64,000 nucleotides of DNA from Paraburkholderia podalyriae. GTDB taxonomy: Bacteria > Pseudomonadota > Gammaproteobacteria > Burkholderiales > Burkholderiaceae. The DNA lies in assembly GCF_014397785.1 (NCBI RefSeq), contig NZ_VZQQ01000030.1, positions 1 through 64,000 of the forward strand. The letters run 5' to 3'. The position numbers and the translations under genes were made by a program. The notes beneath the pieces are model-generated. The model worked only from the letters and a program-made list of their open reading frames with translations, was not told where the DNA came from and made no database searches. Shown piece by piece: positions 24,532-34,445 of this stretch (position 1 is the first letter of the stretch; the number at the start of each line of letters is the position of its first letter).

Positions 24532-26256
24532 CTAGGTGGGATCGGCGGGATGCTTCGGCTGACGCGCGCGGGCCGCGCTCAGTTCGTCGATCTGCGCCTC
24601 GTAGGCGTCATTGAACGCCTGACCGAAGAGCTTCTGGAAGTCGTCGTCGGCTTCGCGCGCGACGGCGCCCTGCACTGCGACGAACAGATCCCACAACTTC
24701 GCCTTGCGGTTGGACAGCACTTTTTCGAGCGCGCCGGGGTCTTTCAGCTGCGCTTCAATCGACGCGGGATCGAAGCGTCCGAGCACGTGCGCGAGCGCCG
24801 CGCGCATGCCGGCGAGGACCGCAAGCTCGTGCGCCTCGATATCGTCGAACGCGCGCCTGAGCGCCTCGTCGGGTGGCAGATAACCGGCTGAGCGGCCGGT
24901 CAGCATCTGCGCCAGCGCGCTGTCGACGTCCGGGAAAAATTTGAGCGGGTTGTTGTCGCGCGCGACGATCATCGTCGTGTCGAGACGGGCTTCGCGTTTG
25001 GTCATCGAGCGTGCGCGCAGCACGCCCATCGTGCCGCGCAGCGCTTCGCGCAGCATCGTGCCGATCAGGCGCGCGAACTCAGGCTCGGGCAGGTTCGGCG
25101 CGCGCGACGGGTCGAGGCCGAGGCCTTCGAGCAGCGCCTGCAGCGTGGCGGGGTTCGGGCTCGCGGAGGCAGCCGCGTCGTGGCGAACCGGGGCCGTCTG
25201 CGCGCTCGGCGCTGGCGCGGCAGGCGGTGAGCTGATCCGGCCTGCGGACGCAGCCGGGTGCTGAACCTGCTGTGGATCAGGCTGCAACGCCGGTTGCGCA
25301 GCCGGCGAAGGTGCAGGCTCCGGCGCCGCGGCAGGCATGGCGACCCGCGCGGTGGCGGCCTGCGGCGCGACTACGGGGACGACCACCGGCACCACCGGAG
25401 CCGAAGGGGTCGATGGCGCAAACTGCGTCGAAGGCGTGCCGAACAGATCATCGAACGGTGTCGCGGCCGACCCTGCCGCGCCGGCATCGAGCAATCCCGG
25501 GGGCAGGCCGGTCGGGCCACCCAGAGGCGCGGGCGCAGTGGGCCATCCCGGCAATTCATGCGCTGGATGCGGTGCGGCCGGCGACCCGCCACCCTGCGCC
25601 GGCGTTTCCCACTGCGCCAGCGCATCCGCGAGCGGATCGTAGTCCGCCGGAATGCCCCCCGCGGGCGTGGCCGGCCTGCCGGGATCGGGCCGAGGCGCTT
25701 GCGGCGCCGAGAACGCCTGCAATTCCGGCGACACATGATCGCTCTCCGAGCCTGCAAAGCCCGGACGCGACGAGATCCGCTGCGATTCGCCGAAGCCGGG
25801 CTGCCCGAGCGGATCGAGCGCGCCGAGTTGCAACACGTCGCCTTGCGAATCGGCCGGCAACGGTCCACTGAGCACCTGCGCGGCACTCAGCGGATCACGC
25901 CCGCCCGTCAGACCGCGCACGCCGGCCGCCTGCTCGCCGATCGACACTTCGAGCAGATACGGACCAATCACAAGCCGGTCGCCATCCGCGAGTCGCGCCT
26001 CGCGCGTGCCGCCCAGCGCGCGCTGATTCAGAACGCTCGGATTGCTGCCCAGATCGCACAGCAGATAGTCGCCGTCGCGGAACTCGACGCGCGCATGAAC
26101 ACGTGAGATCGCACGCTGTTGATCGGGCAGCACCAGCGTGCAGTCGTTGGCCCGGCCGATCGTGCCGCCGGCGGGGCCGAACGCGATCGCGATCGGCTCG
26201 GCCAGGGTCTCGTCGTTGAATCGCACAACCCGCAGCGAAAGAATCGGATAGTTCAC
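24532..26256 (-). CDS. tagH: FHA-domain T6SS regulator (Fha/TagH type)
   Basis: The protein has 574 residues. The GTG at 26256 is favoured by GGGGAGCC just upstream; a GTG at 26268 is the alternative. The FHA domain (about 5-105) has GGTIGRANDCTLVLPDQQ, ISRVHARVEFRDGDYLLCDL and the phosphothreonine-contact residues of GR, SRVH and GSNPSVLN. A long Pro/Ala/Gln-rich linker follows (about 110-370). The C-terminal ImpI/VasC domain (about 375-540) contains LLEGLGLDPS, IVARDNNPLKFFPDVDSALA and AFDDIEAHELAVLAGMRAAL. Threonine-phosphorylated Fha promotes T6SS assembly in the P. aeruginosa model, with PpkA and PppA as kinase and phosphatase. Candidates for both occur in this window. Confidence 0.93.
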   Translation of the reverse strand: MNYPILSLRVVRFNDETLAEPIAIAFGPAGGTIGRANDCTLVLPDQQRAISRVHARVEFRDGDYLLCDLGSNPSVLNQRALGGTREARLADGDRLVIGPYLLEVSIGEQAAGVRGLTGGRDPLSAAQVLSGPLPADSQGDVLQLGALDPLGQPGFGESQRISSRPGFAGSESDHVSPELQAFSAPQAPRPDPGRPATPAGGIPADYDPLADALAQWETPAQGGGSPAAPHPAHELPGWPTAPAPLGGPTGLPPGLLDAGAAGSAATPFDDLFGTPSTQFAPSTPSAPVVPVVVPVVAPQAATARVAMPAAAPEPAPSPAAQPALQPDPQQVQHPAASAGRISSPPAAPAPSAQTAPVRHDAAASASPNPATLQALLEGLGLDPSRAPNLPEPEFARLIGTMLREALRGTMGVLRARSMTKREARLDTTMIVARDNNPLKFFPDVDSALAQMLTGRSAGYLPPDEALRRAFDDIEAHELAVLAGMRAALAHVLGRFDPASIEAQLKDPGALEKVLSNRKAKLWDLFVAVQGAVAREADDDFQKLFGQAFNDAYEAQIDELSAARARQPKHPADPT

Positions 26257-26287
26257 TTGGCTCCCCACGACCGGACAGGTGCATCAT

Positions 26288-28279
26288 TCACGATTTAATT
26301 TTTTTGGTGCCGTCGTCGGCGTCTTTGGGCGCGCTCGGCGCGCTCGGCGACGAGCCGCCGCCGGAGCCCGCCGAGCCGCCCGAATTGAGCAGGATCGGTG
26401 TGCCCGACACCGCCACGCTGACCGGGCCGACCACCACGAAGGCGCCGCCTGCCTTCAGCGTAATACTCGCGCCCGCTTCGATCACGATGTTCATGCCCGC
26501 CTTGATATGGATGTTCATGCCCGCGTCGATCGCATAGTCCATCCCGACTTTTTCCTGCAGCTTCTGCCCGACTTTCAGCGATGCGTTGCCGTCGACCCGG
26601 GCGTTCTGGTCGCCCGTCACGGCGTCGTGGCGTGCGCCGGTGATCGCTACGAACTCGTTGCCGGTCACTTTCAGATGCCGGTCGTTGCCGACATTGCTCA
26701 GCATGTCGTTCTTGACCCAGGTCTCGTGGTCCTTCTCGGCGTGGAAGAACAATTGCTCGGCGCCTTTGTCGTCGTCGAAACGCATTTCGTTGAAGCCACC
26801 GCCGCCTTTGGTCGAATTGCTCTTCAGCGTCGAGAACATCTGGTTCGCCGGCAGCTCGTACGGCGGCATCGTGTTCGCGTTGTACACGCACCCGGTCACG
26901 AGCGGCCGGTTCGGATCGCCCTCGACGAATTCGACGACCACCTCCTGACCGATCCGCGGCACGAAGAACGTGCCCCAGCGTTTGCCGGCCCAGCTCTGCG
27001 ACACGCGCACCCAGCACCGCTTCATGCGCGTGTCCGCATCGGCCGGCGGGGCGAACTGTTCCCAATGAAACTGCACCTTGATGCGGCCATATTTATCGGT
27101 GAGGATTTCTTCGCCGTCCGGGCCGACCACCATCGCAGTCTGCGGGCCCGCCACGACCGGCTGTGGAGTCAGCCGCTCCGAGCGGAAGTGGTTTTCCTTG
27201 CGCAGCGCGGTGAACGCGCAGTCGAAGAACGGCGGCGAAGGATCATGGCGCAGCGTCGACACATAGACATCCGAATTGACTTCGTACACGGCGCTGACCA
27301 CCAGATAGTCGTGGTTCTGCGCATCGCAGGCGTGATTCTCCAGCTTGAACTGGCCGCCCGGCCAGATGCCGCGCGCGCTCGAGCGGCCCGAAATGCTGTC
27401 GTTGCGCGCCTGCCGGATCTCGATACCGACCTTCGCATAGCGATCGCCATCGCTGGACTGCACGTGGCCGCTCAGATGCTCCTGCATCGCGTACACCGGC
27501 GGATCGTAGACTGTCGGCCGCGTCGCGCGAGACAGCAGGCCCTGCTGGTTGCTCAACGTGGGTTTTTCGAAATCGTAGTCGTTGACTTCGTACTTGCCGG
27601 TCTGCAATTGCGCGCCGGAACTCCACGCATAGACACATTCCTTCTCGGTCGACGGCTCGTACCACCCGTCGTACGAGATCGACGCATAGTGCTCGATCGG
27701 TGCGTGCACGTCGCTCGAATCGGTCAACACCAGCGTATGCTTGCCCGCCCTGTGCTCGAAGTAGTAGTAGATGCCCTCGTGCTCCATCAGACGGCTTATG
27801 AAAGCGAAATCGGTCTCCCGGTATTGCGCGCAGTGCTGCAGCGCCGGATAGGTCGCCTGACATTTATTGCTGACGTCGATGTGGTAGTCCTGCAGCACGC
27901 CGGTCACGATATCGAGCACGCTCTTTTCATGGAAAAAGCGGCTGTGCGACGCGCGCGTGAGCAGCCACAGCCGCGGACGCACGACCGCTTCGTAGCGCGC
28001 CATGCGGTTGCGGGTGCTGTCGCCCGGCGCGACGATCCGGAACGCCGTGACGATGCCGTTGAATTGCCGCTCACCGTCGCCCGGCAACGATACTGCGACC
28101 GAGATGTCGTGCCCGAGCAGAGCGCCGGGTTGCAGATCGTTGCGCTTGCTCAGCAGATCGAGCCGCCATTCGCTCAGGCGCCCCAACTCCTCGCTGCCCC
28201 CCAGATGCAGGAACAGTAGATCCTCGCCGGCAGGCGCGCAACTGACGGTGACGTGTCGGTTCGGGTTTTGCGTGGTCAT
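26288..28279 (-). CDS. vgrG: VgrG spike protein
   Basis: The protein has 663 residues. The gp27-like part contains EDLLFLHLGGSEELGRLSEW, LTRASHSRFFHEKSVLDIV, QYRETDFAFISRLMEHEGIY and YYFEHRAGKHTLVLTDSS. The gp5-like OB-fold part has GPDGEEILTDKYGRIKVQFH, RVSQSWAGKRWG and FFVPRIGQEVVVEFVEGDPN. A repeated beta-helix with 'AGMNIHIKAGMNIVIEAG' units follows (DUF2345-like). It ends in a short Ser/Gly/Lys tail, so no fused effector domain is present. It forms the trimeric tip of the Hcp tube and would carry the PAAR-like protein encoded immediately downstream (1 base apart). Confidence 0.96.
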   Translation of the reverse strand: MTTQNPNRHVTVSCAPAGEDLLFLHLGGSEELGRLSEWRLDLLSKRNDLQPGALLGHDISVAVSLPGDGERQFNGIVTAFRIVAPGDSTRNRMARYEAVVRPRLWLLTRASHSRFFHEKSVLDIVTGVLQDYHIDVSNKCQATYPALQHCAQYRETDFAFISRLMEHEGIYYYFEHRAGKHTLVLTDSSDVHAPIEHYASISYDGWYEPSTEKECVYAWSSGAQLQTGKYEVNDYDFEKPTLSNQQGLLSRATRPTVYDPPVYAMQEHLSGHVQSSDGDRYAKVGIEIRQARNDSISGRSSARGIWPGGQFKLENHACDAQNHDYLVVSAVYEVNSDVYVSTLRHDPSPPFFDCAFTALRKENHFRSERLTPQPVVAGPQTAMVVGPDGEEILTDKYGRIKVQFHWEQFAPPADADTRMKRCWVRVSQSWAGKRWGTFFVPRIGQEVVVEFVEGDPNRPLVTGCVYNANTMPPYELPANQMFSTLKSNSTKGGGGFNEMRFDDDKGAEQLFFHAEKDHETWVKNDMLSNVGNDRHLKVTGNEFVAITGARHDAVTGDQNARVDGNASLKVGQKLQEKVGMDYAIDAGMNIHIKAGMNIVIEAGASITLKAGGAFVVVGPVSVAVSGTPILLNSGGSAGSGGGSSPSAPSAPKDADDGTKKIKS

Positions 28280-28280
28280 G

Positions 28281-28670
28281 TCACGGAATCATTGTCTTGA
28301 CTGTCGCCGGATTGACGATCGTGACCACGCCACCCCAGTTGCACATGCAGGTCGACACGTTGTCGAGCGACGGCTGGTTGCCGAGCAGCACGCTCGGCGC
28401 GCCCGGCGTCCACGGCGTCATGGTGGCCGGAATGCACGGCATCGGCGTGAGCACGCCCAACGCCGCCGCGGTCGCGGCGGCGACGGTCGGATTGGCGGGC
28501 GAGCTGCACACGCCGAACGGCATGATGTTGACGAGCGGAATGTGATCCATGATGTTGGCCGCGGGCGGCCCTTCTCCCATCACCCGGTTGACCGGCAGGA
28601 CCACGAGCGTCGAAGGCGCCGCGCCGAACGAACATTGCAGCGTCGCGCCCATGCTGACTTGTTGCGGCAT
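28281..28670 (-). CDS. PAAR-like (DUF4280-type) spike-tip protein
   Basis: The protein has 129 residues. The ATG at 28670 follows GGAGGATGCC, which makes the upstream in-frame ATG at 28700 less likely. The pattern is MGATLQCSFGAAPSTLVVLP, IMDHIPLVNIMPFGVCSSPA, NPTVAAATAAALGVLTPMPC, PWTPGAPSVLLGNQPSLDN and CMCNWGGVVTIVNPA, with conserved Cys and Gly-rich turns as in DUF4280/PAAR-like proteins. It is expected to cap the VgrG trimer. It lies between tssH and vgrG, and no toxin extension is fused to it. Confidence 0.88.
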   Translation of the reverse strand: MPQQVSMGATLQCSFGAAPSTLVVLPVNRVMGEGPPAANIMDHIPLVNIMPFGVCSSPANPTVAAATAAALGVLTPMPCIPATMTPWTPGAPSVLLGNQPSLDNVSTCMCNWGGVVTIVNPATVKTMIP

Positions 28671-28696
28671 ATGAGGGCATCCTCCGGTCGGATCGA

Positions 28697-31477
28697 TCAA
28701 TCGAACGTATAGAGAAATTCACCGTCGCGCGCCCCTATCTGCACTTTCGTGACCCGGCTTCCATTCATCATGCGGGTCAGAAACTCAGTGCTGATGCGCG
28801 GCAACAGCGTGTTGGTCAGGATCGCGTCGATCATGCGGCCGCCGCTTTCGAGTTCGGTGCAGCGGCTGCCGATCAGCTTCACGACGTCGTCGTCATAGCT
28901 GAACGGAATCTTGTGCGACACGCGGATGCGTTTCTCGATCCGCCCTAGCTGCAGCCGGATGATCGCGCCGAGCATCTCGTCGGAGAGCGGAAAGTACGGA
29001 ATGACCACGACGCGCCCCAGCAAGGCCGGCGGAAACACCTTCAGCAACGGCTCGCGCAGCGCTTTCGCAATACCCTCCGGCTCCGGCATCAGCTCCGGGT
29101 CCTTGCACAGGCTCGTGATCAGATCGGTGCCGACATTGGTGGTCAACAGGATCAGCGTGTTCTTGAAGTCGATCACGCGGCCCTCGCCGTCTTCCATCCA
29201 GCCCTTGTCGAACACCTGGAAGAACAGCTCGTGAACGTCGGGATGGGCTTTCTCGACTTCGTCGAGCAGCACCACACTGTACGGACGGCGGCGCACCGCT
29301 TCGGTCAGCACCCCGCCCTCGCCGTAGCCGACGTAGCCGGGCGGTGCGCCCTTCAGCGACGACACGGTATGCGCTTCCTGATACTCGCTCATGTTGATCG
29401 TGATGACGTTCTGCTCGCCGCCATACAGCACCTCGGCGAGCGCCAGCGCGGTCTCGGTCTTACCGACCCCCGAGGTGCCGGCGAGCATGAAGACGCCGAT
29501 CGGCTTGTTCGGATTGTCGAGACCGGCGCGCGAGGTCTGAATGCGCCGCGCGATCATCTCCGTCGCATGCGCCTGGCCGATGATGCGCCGGTTCAGGTTC
29601 TCCGCGAGCTTCAGCACGTTTTCGATTTCGTTGCGGACCATCCGGCCCACCGGTATGCCGGTCCAGTCCTGCACGACAGAGGCGACCGCCTGCTGATCGA
29701 CGGTCGGCAGGATCAAGGGGTCTTCGCCTTGATGCTGCGCGAGCTGCGCCTGCAGGTCGCGCAGTTCGGCGAGCCGCGCATCGCGCGTCGCGGTGTCGCT
29801 GACGGCGTTCCCGGTCGCGCCGGTTGCGGCTCCGCCGTTCGCGGTTTCGTTCACGGCTTGATTCACCGCTTGGTTCGCTCCGTTCGCTTGCGCGGCGCCT
29901 TCCACCTTGCCGGTCTCGCCGCGCAGTTGCGCGCGCAGCGCGAGAATCCGCGTCACCAGTTCTTTTTCCGTCTGCCAGCGGACTTCCAGCGTGGCAAGGC
30001 GCGCGTGTTCGGCGGCGAGCTTTTCCGCGGCCGTGGCGCGACGTTCGTCGGTATCGAGGCCCACCGCGCTTTCACGGCCGATGATCGCCAGCTCGGTTTC
30101 GAGCGCCGCGATCCGCTTGCGCGAATCGTCGACCGACGCCGGCGTCGCATGCTGGCTGACCGCGACGCGCGCGCAGGCGGTGTCGAGCAGGCTGACCGCC
30201 TTGTCGGGCAACTGGCGCGCCGGAATGTAGCGGTGCGACAGCCGTACCGCCGCTTCGAGCGCTTCGTCGAGCACCTGCACCTTGTGGTGCTGCTCCATCG
30301 TCGAGGTGACGCCGCGCATCATCAGGATCGCGCGGGTCTCGTCCGGCTCGCTGACCTGCACGACCTGGAAGCGCCGCGTCAGCGCCGGGTCTTTCTCGAT
30401 GTGTTTCTTGTATTCGGCCCACGTGGTCGCGGCGACCGTGCGCAGCGTGCCGCGCGCGAGCGCCGGCTTCAGCAGATTCGCCGCGTCGCCGGTGCCGGCC
30501 GCCCCGCCCGCGCCGACCAGCGTGTGCGCTTCGTCGATGAACAGGATGATCGGCTTTTCCGACGCCTGCACTTCCTCGATCACCTGCCGCAAGCGGTTCT
30601 CGAACTCGCCCTTCATGCTCGCGCCGGCCTGCAACAGACCGACGTCGAGCGTGCGCAACTGCACGTCGCGCAGCGACGGCGGCACGTCGCCCGCCGCGAT
30701 GCGCTGCGCGAAACCTTCCACCACCGCGGTTTTGCCGACGCCCGCCTCGCCGGTCAGGATCGGATTGTTCTGGCGGCGGCGCATCAGGATGTCGACCACC
30801 TGACGAATTTCCTCATCGCGCCCGACGATCGGGTCGAGCTTGCCGTTGCGCGCCTGTTCGGTCAGATCGGTGGTAAAGCGCCGCAGCGCTTCCTGCTTGC
30901 CCAGCGCGGCGGCCGGCACCGGGCCGCCCGTGGTGTCCGCGTCGCCGCCTTCGCGCTGCGCGCCGCCCGCCCGAAAACCATCGCTCGCGCTCATCGCCGC
31001 TTCCGGCGACTCGCGCAGCAGGCTGTGGAACTCGTCGACGAGCGAATCGAGCTTGATGCGCTCGAACTGCCGCGAGATGCCGTAGAGCCCGTTGCGAAGC
31101 GACGGCGTCTTCAAGAGGCCGACCACCAGATGACCGGTGCGCACCTGCGACTCGCCGAACATCAGCGAGCCGAACACCCAGCCACGTTCGACCGCCTCCT
31201 CGACTTGCGACGAGATGTCGGTCACCGAACTCGAACCGCGCGGCAGACGGTCGAGCGCTTCGGTCAGATCGCGCGCCAACGCGGAAGGCTCGAGCCCGTA
31301 GTGTTTGATGATGCGGTGCAGGTCGGAGTCCTGCAATTGCAGGATCTGGTGGAACCAGTGCGACAGTTCGATATAAGGATTGCCGCGCAACTTGCAAAAC
31401 ACATTCGCGCTCTCGATTGCGCGGAATCCGAGCTTGTTCAGCTTGCCGAACAACGCTGCCCGTTTGATCTCGGCCAT
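28697..31477 (-). CDS. tssH: TssH (ClpV) T6SS sheath-recycling AAA+ ATPase
   Basis: The protein has 926 residues. The ATG at 31477 follows GAGGGAATAG. A Clp-N domain (about 1-150) begins AEIKRAALFGKLNKLGFRAI. AAA1 has Walker A TGEAGVGKTAVVEG (about 240-253) and IILFIDEAHTLVGAGG. AAA2 has LAGTSGVGKTETALALAE (about 660) and VVLLDEVEKAHPDV. Both ATPase centres are complete. The middle coiled-coil domain contains an unusual Asn/Ala/Thr-rich insertion (roughly 525-562, around QANGANQAVNQAVNETANGG) encoded by short DNA repeats at about 29795-29905. TssH disassembles the contracted TssB/TssC sheath. The gene begins just 4 bases after the tssG stop. Confidence 0.96.
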   Translation of the reverse strand: MAEIKRAALFGKLNKLGFRAIESANVFCKLRGNPYIELSHWFHQILQLQDSDLHRIIKHYGLEPSALARDLTEALDRLPRGSSSVTDISSQVEEAVERGWVFGSLMFGESQVRTGHLVVGLLKTPSLRNGLYGISRQFERIKLDSLVDEFHSLLRESPEAAMSASDGFRAGGAQREGGDADTTGGPVPAAALGKQEALRRFTTDLTEQARNGKLDPIVGRDEEIRQVVDILMRRRQNNPILTGEAGVGKTAVVEGFAQRIAAGDVPPSLRDVQLRTLDVGLLQAGASMKGEFENRLRQVIEEVQASEKPIILFIDEAHTLVGAGGAAGTGDAANLLKPALARGTLRTVAATTWAEYKKHIEKDPALTRRFQVVQVSEPDETRAILMMRGVTSTMEQHHKVQVLDEALEAAVRLSHRYIPARQLPDKAVSLLDTACARVAVSQHATPASVDDSRKRIAALETELAIIGRESAVGLDTDERRATAAEKLAAEHARLATLEVRWQTEKELVTRILALRAQLRGETGKVEGAAQANGANQAVNQAVNETANGGAATGATGNAVSDTATRDARLAELRDLQAQLAQHQGEDPLILPTVDQQAVASVVQDWTGIPVGRMVRNEIENVLKLAENLNRRIIGQAHATEMIARRIQTSRAGLDNPNKPIGVFMLAGTSGVGKTETALALAEVLYGGEQNVITINMSEYQEAHTVSSLKGAPPGYVGYGEGGVLTEAVRRRPYSVVLLDEVEKAHPDVHELFFQVFDKGWMEDGEGRVIDFKNTLILLTTNVGTDLITSLCKDPELMPEPEGIAKALREPLLKVFPPALLGRVVVIPYFPLSDEMLGAIIRLQLGRIEKRIRVSHKIPFSYDDDVVKLIGSRCTELESGGRMIDAILTNTLLPRISTEFLTRMMNGSRVTKVQIGARDGEFLYTFD

Positions 31478-31481
31478 TTTT

Positions 31482-32561
31482 CTATTCCCTCGATGATGTC
31501 GATGGCGGCGCCGCCGCGCACGCCTCGCCGGCCGCCACGGCAATCCGTGAACGGCCATCCGGACCGATCGGCCGCAACACCAGTTGGCGCTGATCGCCGC
31601 GCGCCGGGTGGCCGAGCGTCCACGTGGTGTAGCCGAGCCGTGTGTGGCGCCCGAGTTTCAGGCGTGGCACGTCCGGCTGCTTCAGCACCAGCCGCAGATC
31701 CCAATCGAGCCCGTCGCGCGCGTAATTGCGCACCCAGTCGACGAGGCGGTTCAGACTCTCGCCGCCCGGCAGGAAGCGCTCGTAGTCGACGCGACTCAAC
31801 GGTCCGATGACGATGCGGAATTTATGCTGGCAATCCCAGACGCGCGCGCCGAGCAGCGTCCCTACGCCGAGCGAGGCCGAGCCGTCCGGCGCGCCCAGCC
31901 GCAACAGCGAGTTCGCGGGCAGTGTCATCCAATGGCCGACCCATTGCTCGATGTCGACCGGCAGGTTGAAAAAGCGCGCCAGCACGAGTTTCAAGCCAGC
32001 AGCAGGACGGGTCGGGCCGCCCAGCAAACCCGCGAAGTGCAGTTTGGCGAAATCGGGCACCGCATCGCGCTCGCGCAGCGTCGACTCACCAAGCCCGAAC
32101 ACGCTGCCGACATAAAAGGAAAACCGGTCGCGCCCCGGGCGGTCGAGGCTCACCGCCGGTTGCGCATTGGCCCACGCGCGGTAGTACAGCGACACCATCC
32201 GGTGATGAAAGACATCGAGAAAACGCGCGAAGGTCGGATCGTTCGCATTGCGAGCGCGGTCGCGCGCGTACTCCGTCAGATGGGTCGGCAGCGGTCCGTG
32301 CGGCCCGAGCAGACCGAAGAACTTGACCGCCAGGCGCGCGGCGTGATCTTCGCCGGCCGGCGTGAAGGCACCGAGCGTCGTCGGATGAAACACCAGTTCG
32401 GGTTCCTGCACGAAACGGATCGCATCGTCGCGCGGCTGCATCGACTCGCCGACGCGCGGCTTGTCCGGATATGCGTTCTCCAGCAGCCGCACGACCTGGA
32501 AGAAGTCGAAGCGGTGCGCGTCGTCTTCGAGCTGGCGCAACAGTGTCAGAGCGTCCGGCAT
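31482..32561 (-). CDS. tssG: TssG baseplate protein
   Basis: The protein has 359 residues. The ATG at 32561 overlaps the tssF 3' end by 16 bases and has GAGGGTCGG upstream. TssG hallmarks are RFDFFQVVRLLENAYPDKPR, VFHPTTLGAFTPAG, VKFFGLLGPHGPLPTHLTEY, FLDVFHHRMVSLYYRAWANA and LRLGAPDGSASLGVGTLLGA. TssG holds the TssE-TssF-TssK wedge of the baseplate. This is the complete copy; a second, divergent tssG lies at 54749. Confidence 0.96.
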   Translation of the reverse strand: MPDALTLLRQLEDDAHRFDFFQVVRLLENAYPDKPRVGESMQPRDDAIRFVQEPELVFHPTTLGAFTPAGEDHAARLAVKFFGLLGPHGPLPTHLTEYARDRARNANDPTFARFLDVFHHRMVSLYYRAWANAQPAVSLDRPGRDRFSFYVGSVFGLGESTLRERDAVPDFAKLHFAGLLGGPTRPAAGLKLVLARFFNLPVDIEQWVGHWMTLPANSLLRLGAPDGSASLGVGTLLGARVWDCQHKFRIVIGPLSRVDYERFLPGGESLNRLVDWVRNYARDGLDWDLRLVLKQPDVPRLKLGRHTRLGYTTWTLGHPARGDQRQLVLRPIGPDGRSRIAVAAGEACAAAPPSTSSRE

Positions 32562-34441
32562 TGTCCGACCCTCGCTGGCCAGCGCATGATCTCGCCGCGC
32601 GAAAGCGTCTTCACGACGGTCTCGGTGAACGAGTTGATCGATACGTATTGCGCGAAATAATGCGCGAGCACGGCGCCGAGCAGAAACGCGCCGGCGCCTT
32701 CGAACGCGGCTTCGTCGAGTGTCAGCGTCACTTCGAGACCACGGCCGAATACGATCGGACCGGCGCACGGCAAGCGTCGTGTCACCGAGCGCGAATCGAT
32801 CGAGCGCACGCCCTCGATCAGCCGCTGACTCGCGATCTCGTCGGCGGGACAGTAGAGGCTCAGCAGATCGCGCAGCGCGCGGGCGCCCTCCTGCGCGTCG
32901 TTATCGAGCAGCGACGAATAGTTCAGCGACAGGTGGCTCAGCAGCCGCCACGCCACGGCTCCGTGCGCATACGATGGCAGCGGCGGGCTCGGGCCGCTCA
33001 CGCAGCGCACGCTCTGCACCGGCGCTTCGACATCGAGCGTGAAATCGGCGGGGCCGACGCCGACGGGCATGGTCAATGGCAAGTCGCGGTTCGTGCACAG
33101 CACCTGCAAGCCGAGTTGCCGCAGGTCGGCGCGAAACGGCGCATTGCTCGCGTCCACCAGCGCGATGAACATCTCGCTGCCGAGGTAGCTGGTGCGGGGG
33201 CCGCGTTCATGCTGACGCGCCGACGGCAGACGTTTTTCTCGGCGCACCTGGTAGTACGCGCCGGCGCGATAGGTGGCGCCGAGATCGCGCGCGTGATAGA
33301 ACGGCTCGAAGCGCTGCTCGCCGCCGGCGCCCGCGCTATAGCCGGTCGCACTCTCGATCTGATAGATCTCGAAGTCCATCGGCCGGGTGCGATCGGCCAC
33401 CACGTGATATTCGAACTGTTCGTCCGATAGCGCGATGCGATCGGTACGCCGCGAGAACAGATTGATAGCGGGCGTGCAATGCAGCGCGAAATTATTCGCG
33501 TCGAGCGATTGTTCGAGCAGCGGATCGCCGCGTTTGAGCAGCACGATGACTTCGATGTCAGTGTCCGCGCAGCGACGCAATGCCGCCTGCAAGCCGTCGA
33601 TGGCCAGAAACATGAAGCGCTGCGGAAAGGCGAAATACTCCTGCAACAACCGGTAGCCCTGGAACGACTGCCGGCTGACCGGCAGCAATGCCTGATCGTC
33701 GGCAAAGCCGAGCGGGCGCAGCGCGCTCGCCGGCAACTGCACATGCCAGGCCGCCGGACGTTTGGCCGGCATCACGACGACGCCGCTCACCGAAGCCAGC
33801 AAACGCTCGTGAATGCGCGTGGGCATCCCGTCCGTGCCGCGCAGATACAGCGTCAGCCGGTCGAGTTTCAGCTGGTTGATTTTCAGACCGCCGGTGGCAC
33901 GCAGGCGCAGTCTGAGGCCGGCCTTGACACCCGCGCCGGCCGCCATGCTCGCCGGCAGCGCGCTGTCGATGCCACCGAGCGAGCCCGCGTGCGTAAAAAA
34001 CCGCGCTTCCGTGATTTCGAGCGGCCAAAGCGTCAGTTCGTGCGCGCTGCGGTACTCGCAGCGCGTCGAGCCGTTCTTGTCGAGCACGCTGCGCAGCGCG
34101 CTGCCGCGTGGAATGCGCACGCCGTCCGCGAGATTCGAGCTGCTCAGGTCGGGCTGGATCTGCACCACGGCCATCGACGGCGTGGGCGCGAGGTAATGCG
34201 GGTACACCAGTTCCGCGAGGTGCTGGGTGAAGCGCGGAAACTCGTCGTCGATCTTCAGTTGCACGCGGGCCGCGAGGAAACTGAAGCCTTCGAGCAGACG
34301 CTCCACGTACGGGTCCGCGCATTCGAGGTTTTCCAGTCCGAGGCGGCCGGCGATCTTCGGAAATTCGCGCGCGAACTCGCCGCCCATCTCCCGAAGGTGC
34401 TGCAGTTCCTGGCTGTAGTATTTGATCAGGTCCGGATTCAT
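32546..34441 (-). CDS. tssF: TssF baseplate protein
   Basis: The protein has 631 residues starting MNPDLIKYYSQELQHLREMG, the standard TssF/VasA N-terminus. Then come KIAGRLGLENLECADPYVER, LEGFSFLAARVQLKIDDEFP and LVYPHYLAPTPSMAVVQIQP. The end contains VFGRGLEVTLTLDEAAFEGA, GAFLLGAVLAHYFAQYVSIN, SFTETVV and EIMRWPARVG. It is full-length (family about 590-640). It lies 4 bases after tssE and overlaps tssG, in keeping with stoichiometric expression of baseplate wedge parts. Confidence 0.96.
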   Translation of the reverse strand: MNPDLIKYYSQELQHLREMGGEFAREFPKIAGRLGLENLECADPYVERLLEGFSFLAARVQLKIDDEFPRFTQHLAELVYPHYLAPTPSMAVVQIQPDLSSSNLADGVRIPRGSALRSVLDKNGSTRCEYRSAHELTLWPLEITEARFFTHAGSLGGIDSALPASMAAGAGVKAGLRLRLRATGGLKINQLKLDRLTLYLRGTDGMPTRIHERLLASVSGVVVMPAKRPAAWHVQLPASALRPLGFADDQALLPVSRQSFQGYRLLQEYFAFPQRFMFLAIDGLQAALRRCADTDIEVIVLLKRGDPLLEQSLDANNFALHCTPAINLFSRRTDRIALSDEQFEYHVVADRTRPMDFEIYQIESATGYSAGAGGEQRFEPFYHARDLGATYRAGAYYQVRREKRLPSARQHERGPRTSYLGSEMFIALVDASNAPFRADLRQLGLQVLCTNRDLPLTMPVGVGPADFTLDVEAPVQSVRCVSGPSPPLPSYAHGAVAWRLLSHLSLNYSSLLDNDAQEGARALRDLLSLYCPADEIASQRLIEGVRSIDSRSVTRRLPCAGPIVFGRGLEVTLTLDEAAFEGAGAFLLGAVLAHYFAQYVSINSFTETVVKTLSRGEIMRWPARVGQCRTL

Positions 34442-34445
34442 GGCT

